This document shows, piece by piece, positions 31,458 to 44,138 of a DNA stretch of 64,000 bases (position 1 is its first letter; each line of letters opens with the position of its first letter). Under the pieces are notes generated by a model that ran no database searches, was not told the origin of the DNA, and saw nothing but the letters and a program-made list of their open reading frames with translations. A program made the position numbers and the translations under genes. The stretch comes from Anaeromyces robustus (taxonomy: Eukaryota; Neocallimastigomycota; Neocallimastigomycetes; Neocallimastigales; Neocallimastigaceae). The stretch covers positions 31,371-95,370 of the forward strand of contig MCFG01000268.1 in NCBI GenBank assembly GCA_002104895.1, in the 5' to 3' direction.

Positions 31458-34317
31458 TTATGCTTGAGATTTAAAAACAAATACTAAATGAGCTCTTTTA
31501 TAAATTTCGTCTGATTTCTTTGTACTACTTTTACTCTTTTTCATTTCTGGTATCTTAACATCTTTTTTAAGAATTAAACCTGCCTCATTAGCCATACCCA
31601 TGATTTTTTTATCATATTCTGGTAAAAGTTCATCCTTTAATTCAATCATAAACCTTTAATGTTTAGATATATATATAAGAATGATGATTATAATATATTA
31701 TATTAATTTAGAGTTATAAATAATTCAATAGTTAAAAAAAAAAAAAAAATGAAATTAAGTATAATATGAAATAAAATATGAAAAAAATAGTATTAAAAGA
31801 TATTATAAATATAATATTTAATATAAGAATCATGATTATATATACTTTGCCATTTCAATAATCATTTCACCATCTGGTTTTAATAAAGTAGAATATTCCT
31901 TAACTCTATGAACCATAGAATTAGAAATATATATTTTATCAAATTTTTGTCTAAATCTAGATATTTTACGTGAGAAGGTATAAGTGGGTTCACATGGTAA
32001 TAAATACAATTTTGAATGATCAAGAATATCAGCATAAAGTGGTCTATTTTTATTTTGTTTTTCTTTAATAGATTCATTTTGTTCTTTTGTTGGTTCATTA
32101 TTTATATTAACTTCATTATTTGTATTTGCAGATGTTGAGGTTGAAGTTGAAGTACTTGCTTCATTAATTGGATTAGATTCACTTAATGAAATATTTTTAA
32201 TTGATTCTGTAATTTCTTTATCCACTTCATTATTATTCATTTCTTCCTTTTCTTCATTTTTACCTTTATTACTTTTATCATTATTATTATCTTCTTTAAT
32301 TTCTTCAATTTTAGATTCTTGTTTTTCATCTTCTTCTTTCTTCTCTTTTTCATAATATAATTTTTTATTTTCTAATTCATATAGATAAGATCTAAGATTA
32401 TATTCAGAAACATCTTGAGATGTCTATAATTAATGATGATGATGATGATGATGATGATATATATATATATATACAATAAAATTAATATATAAAAAAATAT
32501 AATATTTATATAAAAGTTTATCTATTATATTAACCTTAACATGAAAATCATTTGCTGTTTTTAAATATTCTTTATTTTCTGTATCACAACCAAAAGCAAT
32601 AAATGGACCAACAACAATATCACTAAAGTAACCCCACTTTGCTACAGTTAATCCGTCCTTGTTTTAATATTTTTTTAGAAAAGAAAAAAATAAAAAAAAA
32701 AAGGAATTAAATTAATATTTTAAAATAATTTAGAATAATATTGTTAATATATAAAAATGAACTATTAATAAAGGAAAAAAAAAACATCATATACTTCTTT
32801 CATTCCTTCTACAGTAGCTGTAACACGATTTGGTCTATCGTATAAAGATTCACGAACTTCAAATGCTTGTCCAGTTGTTCTCCATTTTGTAAATTCTTTT
32901 TGATTAATAATATCAGCCTATTTATAATATAATATATATTTAATATTAATAATAATAAATAAATAAATAATAATAAAAAAAATACTAAAAATATTTTTTA
33001 TTAATAATATGTTTTATAAAAAAAACTGTATATATGTACTTTTGGTTTTAATTTCATTTGATAATCCCAGTCACACATATTTTCTATATAATCAAATCTT
33101 CTTTTATAATAACATCTTAATCTATAATCCCAATATTTAACAATATCATAATTATTTTTTGGATTTCTCCAAAATTTAAAAACAAATTCCAAATCATCTC
33201 TTTCACGAAATTTTAAATGTGATACATCAATTATTTTTGATAATTTTGATTTTGATTCATCATAATCTGTAATTGTTCTATAAAAATATTATATATATGG
33301 TTATAAATGTTTAAAATAAATATGTTATTATTAAAATAGATAAATATATCTATATATATCTATATATATCTATATATATTTATATATAATATTTAATATT
33401 TTCTTTACCTTATTAAATCATATGCTCTTTCCTTAATAAATTTTTCTGTTTTTTCTCTTACACATATATTTCCATAAATTTCTAAAAATAATTCAACACG
33501 TTCTAAATAATAAATAATAAAAGAAATTAATAAATAATAAATCATATTTTGAAGTATATTATTATATATTTATTAAAACATTAAATATGTTATCATTATT
33601 ATATACCTTGAATACCAATATCTTCACTCCAATCTAACATAATAGATAAAAGCATAATATCACGAGCTAAAATTGATGTTTGAGTTTCCATTAAGTAAAA
33701 CTTTTTTTTTCATAACGTTAATAAAAATATACAAAATTAATATATTATATTATCATGTTATAACCAATATATAATTTTTAAAAAAATATATAAAATATAA
33801 TACATTTAAAAGATTATATACATATATAATAATAAATATTTAATAATTTATAATATAATTAAGTATTAAAAAAATATATATATATATTTCATTTTATTTT
33901 TTCGAAAATATTACATTCAAAAATTTATGATTATATCTCCAAGCCCTAGCCATTGTTTTAATAATATGACGAGGATCAGCCGGGGCAATCATTAACATAT
34001 TAAGATCATCTAAATATTTTGTTATAAATATTATGAATAAAAAGAATAATTAAAATTTAAACAATAAATATGTACTGATAAAAATTTTTAATATAATTAC
34101 CTGTAGCTTCCTCATCAATATTAATTTTTACATCATTAATATTTTTTTCACATTCAGATGAAGCTATAATAATTTTTATAAAATTATATAAAAATGAAAT
34201 AGTAAGTACAAGACTTTTTTGATATAATATACTCATTATTCATTAAATACTACCAGTATCTTGTAAATCAATAGCAGGAGAAAATCCCCATATATTTATT
34301 TTTCCAATTCCTTCCAT
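31458..34317 (-). CDS. DNAAF3: Dynein axonemal assembly factor 3 (DNAAF3/PF22)
   Basis: Cytoplasmic factor needed to pre-assemble axonemal dynein arms. Ten exons on the minus strand: 34254-34317, 34101-34163, 33915-34009, 33607-33700, 33409-33502, 33040-33277, 32795-32917, 32535-32657, 31846-32423 and 31458-31653, giving 555 residues (human about 541). The start MEGIGKINIWGFSPAIDLQ matches the conserved W-W-G-x-SPA-x-DLQ. Further matches are VELFLEIYGNICVREK, LKFRERDDLEFVFKFW, WDYRLRCYYKRRFD followed by CDWDYQMKLKPK, FTKWRTTGQAFEVRE, WGYFSDIVVGPFIAFG, and KIYISNSMVHRVKEY with LKPDGEMIIEMAK. It has a methyltransferase-like fold in the family, with no proven catalysis. A Glu/Lys/Asn/Ser-Thr-rich insert of about 90 residues sits in exon 9. 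It is convergent with the SLX4-like gene and divergent from CFAP99. Confidence 0.95.
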
Positions 34318-35335
34318 ATTGGTTTTATATATCTATATCTTTATATATATATTTATTTCTATTTTATGATATTACGTTTTACTCTTTTTTTTTATTTTTT
34401 TTAATTTTTTTAAAAAGGAATACAAAAAAAAGTATTAAATTAAAATCTTTTTATATAAATTAAAAATTATTAATTAAATATTATATTAATTTTCTATAAA
34501 CTTTTTTCATAAAAAAATTCAAAAAATTTATTGGCTAAATTTAAATGAGAATTTAATTATTTCTTCATTTTACTTTATATTATAAAATATATATAATTAA
34601 AGTTTGGTTATTTTAAACTCAGTATTAAGAAAAAGAAAAGTAAAGAAAATTATAATAAGAAATTAAAAGAAATATATTATTAAAATGTTTTTGTTTTTCA
34701 CTAATAACTTTTACATATTTTCATTATTATTAATAAAAAATGGAGAAATTTTCCATAATCATATTTTATCATTTTTTTCTTATTATTAAATTATAAATTA
34801 TTAAAATTTATAAAAATTAAATCTTTACAAAAAAAGAAAAAGTTTTTAAATTATAATTATTATCATAATTCATAAATTATTTTTATTAAAACAATGTAGT
34901 GTAAATCACTGAAAAAAATACAAATATATATATTATATATATATTTTATATTATATATACTTTAAAATATATATGAATTTATTTATATTATTATTTAAAA
35001 TAAATGAATAATAAATATAACTATAATAAATGTTAAAAGATATAATGATAAATAATAAATATAAATAATTAAAAAATAAAATGATTTTTATTATAAGAAA
35101 TTATTAGTGGTATTTAATAATAAATTATACAATATATTATAAAAAATTTTTTTAAAATTTTATATTCACATATAATATTTATTTTGAATTATAATTAAGA
35201 TATAATTAATATATTTTTTTATTTTTAAGATTTTTTTTTAAAAAAAAAATAAAAAATTAAAAATTATTTTTGATATATAAATTTATAACTTAAAAAAAAA
35301 AGTTAATATTATAATTATAATCATAATGTATAAAA
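34318..35335. promoter_or_regulatory. Divergent promoter shared by DNAAF3 and CFAP99
   Basis: 1,018 bp between two flagellar start codons pointing away from each other. It is A/T-rich with one ATTGGCTAA segment at 34530-34538 and no recognisable X-box. The arrangement itself is the evidence for shared control; the elements are not known. Confidence 0.5.
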
Positions 35336-37782
35336 ATGGATAATACGATAAATTATAAAGAGCTTTTACAGCACTGTGTGAATATATTAGATTCACATCA
35401 TTATTTTACGAATAAACATCTCGATGTTCTTATCAATAATAATATGAATTTTTATTCGGAAGAAGAACTATATGAAAAATATATTATTACTAAAAAAGTA
35501 AGAAGATAAAAAAATAATGAATAATGGATTACATTAATATAAAACGTTTTTTTTTTATACAATATTTATGGAAACAATTATCGGAAAAAAATTATACAAA
35601 TGATATTACTTTTATTTTATATACATATATTTATAAATTATATACATAAATCTAACAATGTATATATCTATTTGTATAAACAATATATATATATATATTG
35701 ATATATTGATTAATTATAAAAGATTACTGATGAAAATCAAAGAAGTTTTATTAAAGAAGTAGTATTCGGATGCGTTAGATATCATAAAATAATAAAAGTA
35801 ATTCAGGATAATAAATATATATTAATTTATATAATAATTATCATATTAAAACATGATATGAAAAATTATTCTTATAAATCCTATAATATGTATTATTAAT
35901 AATTTATTATTCTATATTTTTAATAATAATAATAATAATACAACAACAATAAAAAAGTTATTATTGAAATGTTTGTTTGAGGATTTAAAAAGTAATTTAA
36001 AAAAAGAAGAAGATTATACTATATTTGTGGGTAATTTCTAATAGTTTAAAAAAAAGAATTAAAAAAATAATTATATAAATATTACATAACCAATTAGAAA
36101 TACCTTTATTCATTTGTTAAATTATTATATTATATTTCAGTTCTTAGTTATTTGATTTTATTCCGTCTGAAAGAATTAGGATATAATAATTTTAAAGCAT
36201 TTGTTGATACTCAACCAACAAGAAAAATTTACAAATTATTAGAATTCATATTTAATGATAAAAATTTAGCACCAGATGGACGTTTAAAATCAATATTGAA
36301 AGATTTATTAGATAATGCATATATTGAAGTATATATTATACAAATTAATAATAAAATAATTATGATATAATTTAAGAAGAAAAGAATAATTACTTTAAAT
36401 AATAAAATAAAAATTTCAATATATGTAAAAAAAAAAAACCTAATGTATTATTTATTTTTTCTTTATTTAAAAAAACTAAAATAAAAGAAAGAAATACTGG
36501 AACCGTTAAGATCAGTATTACACCAAAATAAGAAAATAATGGGATATTTAGAAAAGAAAATAAATTTAGGGATGACAGTTAAAAAAAATACTAAAGTTAC
36601 AAGTAATATATATGTTTTTCATTTTATGTACAAATAAATATATGGATTATTTTATCTTTTTAATAACACTATTATAAAAAATTATTTATTATATCTAAAA
36701 AGAAATAAAACCATTTTTATTGACAAAACCAAAACCTCGATCATTACCTGAACCAACTGAAATTATATATAGAAAAATAAAAGTACTACTTGATTATATA
36801 ATTAATTATTTATTAATATAATTATTTCTATACTATATATTAAAAAGAATAATGTATATAATAATATATATTATTATAATATATATATTTAATTTCAGCC
36901 AACTGTATTAACAAATAAAGTTTTAAAAGGAAGTAATGATAAAGAAATATTACAGAAAAAAAAGGAAGAGAATAAAAAAAGAATAATGGTATAAAATAAT
37001 AATGAAAAACTATAATTGAATTTTGAAGAATAAAATTAAAATTGTAATATTTTATTATATAAAAAATGATATATTATCATAGTAATATATATATTTTCAT
37101 TTTTTATATATATAAAAGCAAAGATATGAAAAAGAGAAAAAAAATCAATTTGAAATTGTTAAAAAAACTTTAAAAAGGCCTCTAAAAGTTGTAAATATTT
37201 TTTGAGTAGAAAAAATTATAATAATTTTATATAAATATATATATACTAAGAAAAAAAAAATAAAAAATATTATGTCTTTATATATAATTAGCAACCAGAA
37301 GAAACACCACCATCACCAAAACTTCAATTAACTAAACTACCAAAATTTAAACCTAATAACGTAAAATTAAATGTTGCAGCAATTTTGAGAGAAGAAAAAT
37401 TACTAGAGAAACAAAAAAAGAAAAAGGAATTAGATTTAAATAATATAGAAGTTATACTAAATAAAAATGATTTTAATGAACGCCGAGAAAAATTAAAAGA
37501 AAAAGGTACAATATAATATATATATATATATAAATATCTTATATATATTAATTTTATAATCATATATATATATTAATAATATTAAAAATAAACAGAATTG
37601 GAAGAAAGAAAATTAAATGAATTAAAGAAAAGATTTGAAATTCAATTATTACATGAAGATGCTCTTGATGCTAAAGAAGATCTTATAAAAGAAAAACAGT
37701 AAATTATTAAATATATAAACATATATTAAATTTATTCTTTTTTTCATTTATAAAATTTTGATAATATTGTATTAAATATTTG

Positions 37783-37813
<31 letters not shown>

Positions 37814-39812
37814 TGCTTTTAAATTTAAATATTTATTTAAAAATGGAAAATAAAGGGAAATAGTACAACAAATTAAAGAGGAAAAGGAAGAGAATCAAAA
37901 ATTTATTGAAGAAAGTAAAAAAATTCAAGAACAAATTAATAAAGAATTTATTAAACAAGTTCATGATATAGAAGTTCAAGCTACTGAAGCTAAAAAAAAG
38001 ATGATGGAAACGAAAAAAAAGAATGGTATTTTTTAAATAATATAAAAAAATCATAGAGTTATATATATTAAATAAGAAGAAAATAAAAAAGTATACTTTC
38101 CTTTCTAAATAATAATGTAAATATATTATTTTCTATACATAATGTATATATATATATATTATATATATATTCATTAAATTATTAAAAATAAATTTAAAGC
38201 CGATGAAATTAAAGATGAATCGAATGAAATAAAAATTCAAATTCAAAAACAACAAGAAGAAGAATTAGAAAAAAAGGCAGAACTTATTAAACAAATTAGG
38301 TAAACTCTCATAAAAATAATATTTCTTGATATATTATAAATTAGAAACATAATTATATTATATATACTCATAAAAAAATTGTTTAATTGATATATAATTA
38401 CATAATCATATATATTATGTTTTTATAAATAATAATAATAAAAAATGGATAAATTCATATATATATATATATTAGAATACTGGAAAAATATGTTATGAAT
38501 TATAAACCAGAAATAGATTTAACAGAAACACCAAATTATGGATTTTTAAATGAAATGTCAATAGTTGAATTAAAACAACGTTTAACATTAGCAAAAGAAG
38601 CAGCTAAAGAAGAAGAAAATCGTCAAAGAGAATTGATTTTAGCAAGGAAAAAAGATAAAACCATTATTTTAAATAAAATAAAGAAAAATATAGAAAAAGA
38701 TAGAATAGTACGATCAGAACAACGAATGAAAAATGAAAAAAATAAAATGGAAAGACAAAAAAGGCTAGAAGACTTATTAAATGAGAAAATGAATATCCAT
38801 AGTTATAATGATATTTATTCTTTAAAATCTATACATTCTCCAACTTCTAATTTAGATTCTATTCAAACTCTTGTTTATCAATTACAACAGAAAAGAGAAC
38901 GTAAATATAAATATATAAATATAAATATTAATATATATATATTTACAAGATACAAGATTATTTTTATACTTAAATATATTTTGATATAATTTTATAATTG
39001 TTTTTATTATATAAAAATTATTATTTTCATATTTATTTATTTATAAATGTTTATATATTATTTAATTTTATTATAAAGAACGATTAAAACGAAGAAATAA
39101 CAATAAAAAGTGTAAAGATAAATCATTATCAACGAAATCATTAAATAATAACAATAACAATAATAAAAATAATAATAAAATTAATAATATTAATAATAAT
39201 ATTAATAATAATGGTAATAGTAATGATAATAGTCTATCGGTATTAAAATCAATCAATAGTATCAATAATAATTATAACAGTTTATCAACAATAAAATCAA
39301 TTAATGACAATATTAATTTACCACAAATATCTAATAATAATTTAGAGAGTAGTTTTAATCCTTCTTTAAATAATAATACTATCAATTTAACATTACAATC
39401 AGATAAATTTATTATTATACCAAATAACGAAGTAGAACATAATCAATCCCTTAATGCATTACCAAATGTTTATAGTAAAAGTAATGCAGTAATAATATCA
39501 AATAATAGTATTTATTCCAATAAAGATAATGATATAAATGAAAAGAATAGAAAATCAGCTTTAAGTTTAAATTCTAGTGATATAAGTTCTAATAATTATA
39601 GTTGCTTATCATCAGATAAATATAACGAAAATTCGAATACTGGAACAGATTTCTATACTAAAAAACAATTGAAGAATGCTGAAAGAAATTATGAGAGAAA
39701 AATTAATATGTTCAAACATCAAGAAAAAATATATAATGAAGAACTTTTAAGAAAACAAATGGAAAAAAAGAATGTAAATGTAAATTTTCAAATTAATGAA
39801 ATTAAAAGTTAA
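35336..39812 (+). CDS. CFAP99: Cilia- and flagella-associated protein 99 (CFAP99-like)
   Basis: Axonemal protein found in organisms with motile cilia. Fourteen exons: 35336-35497, 35723-35797, 35958-36030, 36141-36328, 36488-36602, 36703-36782, 36899-36988, 37119-37190, 37292-37505, 37596-37698, 37856-38025, 38200-38299, 38476-38900 and 39079-39812, giving 866 residues with all phases consistent. The N-terminal helical domain carries VVFGCVRYHKIIK and LFRLKELGYNNFKAFV followed by DTQPTRKIYKLLEFIFN, matching the CFAP99 core. A Pro-rich piece LTKPKPRSLPEPTE follows, then a long Lys/Glu coiled coil and ETPNYGFLNEMSIVELKQRL. The last exon is an Asn/Ser-rich low-complexity tail of about 240 residues that I do not associate with the family elsewhere. 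It is divergent from DNAAF3. The family call rests on the N-terminal half and the gene neighbourhood. Confidence 0.87.
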
Positions 39813-40796
39813 TAATGTATAAAACATTATTTATTTCAATAAATGTTTTTTACTGCATTTATTAATAAAAATATATGAATAATATTTTTAAATAAATTAG
39901 ATTAATTATATATAAAGTTTTGTTTTATTTTATTTTATTTTATTTTTTTTTTTTTTTTTTGAGAGACAAAAAATTAACTACTATATATATAGGAAAAACT
40001 ATAAATTATGTTTAAAATATAGAAATTTCATATAAAAAAAATTACTATTATTATCTTATATATTAAATTTTGTTAAAATAAGAAACATATTTAATATGTA
40101 TATAATCTAGATAAATTAAAAAAATTTTATGTTGTTACATTTAATAATATTACTAATCATAAATGAATTATAATTAAATGTTTAACTGTAATAAATATAA
40201 AAAATAAAAAAAAAAAATAAAAAAAAATAAACTATTAAACCATTGTATAGATTTAATTGTTTTATTATAAAAATACTGAACTATTCTATTAAATAATTAT
40301 ACAATAAAAAGAATAGAAAAGAAGTAGATAAAACATAACATTTATATGTTTTAATTAGATTTGTTATAATTAGCCAATTTATGTGGGGACAATATTTGCA
40401 TAATACTATTAAAATGAAAAAAAAAAATATTTAAAACAAGTTATTATGTTATTTTTATATTTAATTAATTTATTTTGTATTTGAACTTTAGTATTTTGTA
40501 CTTAAAAAAAAAACTAAATTAATTTTGAATACTTTAAATAATACGTTTAATGATTTTGTTTCAATAATTATTTTGTTTCAATAATTATTTTGTCTCAATA
40601 ATTATATTTATTTAAAAAAAGCTCTTGATGCAAAAATATATATGGTACACAAAAAAAGAGTTGTTGTAATTATTAATTATAATACAATTATAAATAATTA
40701 ATTAAAAAAAAAAAAGAAAAATTTTCAAATTCTACTTTTTAACATCTTTTTAATATTTATTTATTTATTTATTTATTTATTTAGTTAGTTAGTTAG

Positions 40797-40839
<43 letters not shown>

Positions 40840-40850
40840 TATATATATAT

Positions 40851-40905
<55 letters not shown>

Positions 40906-40930
40906 GTTATTTAGTTATTTAGTTATTTAG

Positions 40931-40981
<51 letters not shown>

Positions 40982-41681
40982 TTTTTTATATGCTAAGTAT
41001 TTGATTTTATTGGTTGAAACTTAATTTATTTATGTATTACAATATATAATAAATAAAATTCAGATTTTTGAAAATTAATACTTTGTGGATCTAAAAACAA
41101 ACCATTAATTAATTGATTATCAGTATAATAATAATAATAATAATAATAAAATTGTTAAACATAAATGGTAACTTTATTTTTTTTAAAAAAAAATAAATAT
41201 TTTTAATATAAAAAACAAATGAATGAATAAATAATATTTAAATAAATATAAATATATAAATAAATAAATATATATAAATAAATAATTTAAAAAAATATTT
41301 TCGATAATTAAAAAATAACATTTTTTTTTTTTTTAAAAAATATTTTTAATAAAAAAAAATAAATATTTAAATAAATATTAATAACTAAATAAATAAATAA
41401 TATGAAATAAAAACTATAAAAGTATAAAATAATAATTATTTATTTTTATATTCTGAAAAATCAGCATTAATCAGATATCACCGATATTTTTTAATATTGA
41501 TAAAATAAAATGAACGATTAATGTAATACAAATGAATTTAAATTTAAAATAATAATAATAATAATACTGTAATTAAAGAAAAATTACAATTAAAATAATA
41601 ACTAATTAAACAAGAATTAAAAAAAAAAAATAATTAATATATAATAATTAAAATCAATTTCAATTTTATATTAAAATCAAA
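39813..41681. other. Intergenic DNA upstream of the ABC transporter
   Basis: 1.9 kb of A/T-rich DNA with a large TTTA array (separate entry), CCAAT at 40374-40378 and ATTGG at 41009-41013. A 20-nt phrase ending in TTTGTTTCAATAATTATTTTG is repeated almost in tandem near 40556-40600. No coding signal. Confidence 0.5.
40755..40984. repeat. Interrupted (TTTA)n array, about 230 bp
   Basis: TTTA units are broken by two clusters of TTAG variants (near 40782-40799 and 40903-40935) and a short TATA insert. The clustered variant units suggest local duplication inside the array. Confidence 0.95.
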
Positions 41682-44086
41682 ATGAAATTATCAAAAATAA
41701 AATCTTCAAAAAAAAATGAAAACGATGAAACAGAATTAATGTTAATTAATAAAAAAATTAATGAAAAAGATTCTTTGCAAATAGATAATAAAAAAGATTC
41801 TTTAAAAAAAATTGAAGATGAGGAACCTAAAAAAAGAATATCATATTTCCAATTATACAGATATGTCAATAAAAGAGATTTCTGGTTATTATTTTTTGGA
41901 GTATTATTTTCAGTTGCAATGGGTTGGACATCTCCTTTAATGATTAACAGTATGGGTGATATATTATCTATTTTTATTAATCTTGTGTTCAATACTACAA
42001 TGAAGAAAACTACTCATATAAGTAATGATAATATATTAATTGAATTATTTAATGCGTTAAATTCCTCAAAAGATAATCCAAACCAATTAACTGAAATTCG
42101 TCATAAATATAATACAACTGATTTTAATTCAGCTATTAATAATATAAATAATGTTGTTGGAAATAATTATTCTTTATTAAATGCCTTTAGACCTAGTGAT
42201 GCTATATGGCATGATATAACTAAATATTTAATTATTTATGCTTGTCTTGGTTTTACAACCTTCATTGTAACAGCATTATCAGGTACCTTACTTCAATATT
42301 TTTCTACTCGTCAGGGTATAAAAATTCGTACTCTTACTTTTAAATCTATTATAAACCAAGAAATTGCTTGGCATGAAAAAAATAAACCAGGTGAATTATT
42401 AGCACGTTTGATTGGTGATGTGACATTAATTGAATCTGGAATAGGTAATAGTTTAACAAATATAATTGTTAATCTTACTAGTTTTTTAGCTTGTTATATT
42501 ATTGCTTTTGCAAATAGTTGGCTTCTTTCACTTGAAATGGGTAGTGTCGTTCCAATAATAGGATTCATTTTTGCGGTAGTCATAATTTTTTTAGTTAAAT
42601 ATACTAAAAAAAGTAGAGATACTTTTGCTGCTGCAGGAAATATAGCCTTAGAAGCCTTTTCTCAAATTAAAATAGTTTCGTCTTTTGGTAGTGAAGAAAA
42701 TGAAGTTAATCGTTATAAAACTAAACTTAAAAAAGCTAAAAAATATGATTTAATTATAGGATGTTTAATAGGTGTTGGATTTGGTATTCTTATGTTTATT
42801 ATCTATTCTTCTTATTTCATATTATTCCGTTTTGGTACACGGTACATTTATGAAGGTTCAATGAATGCTGGTCAAGTTTATAAAGTATTTTTATGTCTTA
42901 TTTCTGGTACAGGAAGTTTAACTGGATTAAGTGGTACTATTTCAATGATTGCACAATCAACAGCAGCTGCATCTACTGTATTTAATATAATTGATCGTAC
43001 TCCTAAAATTAGAAATGATATAGGAGAAAAACCAGATAAAAATCTTAAAGGTGATATTGAATTTCGTAATGTAAACTTTTCTTATCCAAGTAGGTCAGAG
43101 GTTCAAGTTTTAAAGAATGTTTCATTTAAATGTCAATCTGGAAATACTATAGCTATTGTTGGTGCTTCAGGTTCTGGAAAATCAACTATTATACAATTAT
43201 TAGAAAGATTTTATGATAAAGAAAGTGGTGAAATTTTAATTGATGGTAAACCTATTGAAGAATATAATATTCCATGGTTACGTTCTCAATATGGTATTGT
43301 TTCTCAAAATCCAGTATTATTTGAAGGTACTATTGCTGATAATATAAAATGTACAAAGCCTAATGCTACTAAAAAAGAAATTGAAGAAGTAGCTAAATCT
43401 GCTTGTATTCATGAATTTATTAAATCATTAAATGATGGATATGATACAAATATTAATGAACGTGGATTGAATTTAAGTGGTGGTCAAAAACAAAGAATTT
43501 GTATTGCAAGAGCTATATTAAATAATCCTAATATATTATTATTAGATGAAGCAACTTCTGCATTGTTAGTATCTTAATAAATAAATATATATATATATAT
43601 TGATATATTAATATATTGATAATATTATTGATAATTTAGTATTTTATATATATATATATATAATAAATAATATGTATTTAATAATATATTTTATATATTT
43701 TATTTTTATTTTATTATAAATGAAAATTATTACTAAATTATATATATTTATATATTTTAATAATGCTAATATAAAATAAATTATGGGAAAAAAAAAAAGG
43801 GATAATAAATCTGAAAAAATTGTTCAAAATGCTTTAAATTCAGTAGGCTATAAAAGAACAACAATTATTGTAGCTCATAGATTATCTACCATTAAAAATG
43901 CTGATACTATTATAGTTATGGAAAAAGGTGAAATTATTGAAACAGGTACACATGATGAATTAATGAAAAAGAAAGGTGCTTATTATGGTTTAATTAAAAA
44001 TCAGGAAATGAACTTAATAAGTTCAAGTTCTCATACTGATAGTGAAGAAGAATATAAAAATAATAACGATAATAATAATAATAATA

Positions 44087-44138
<52 letters not shown>

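Noticed and set aside
41666-41992. Minus-strand frame at the start of the ABC transporter
   Set aside because: Shadow of the transporter exon.
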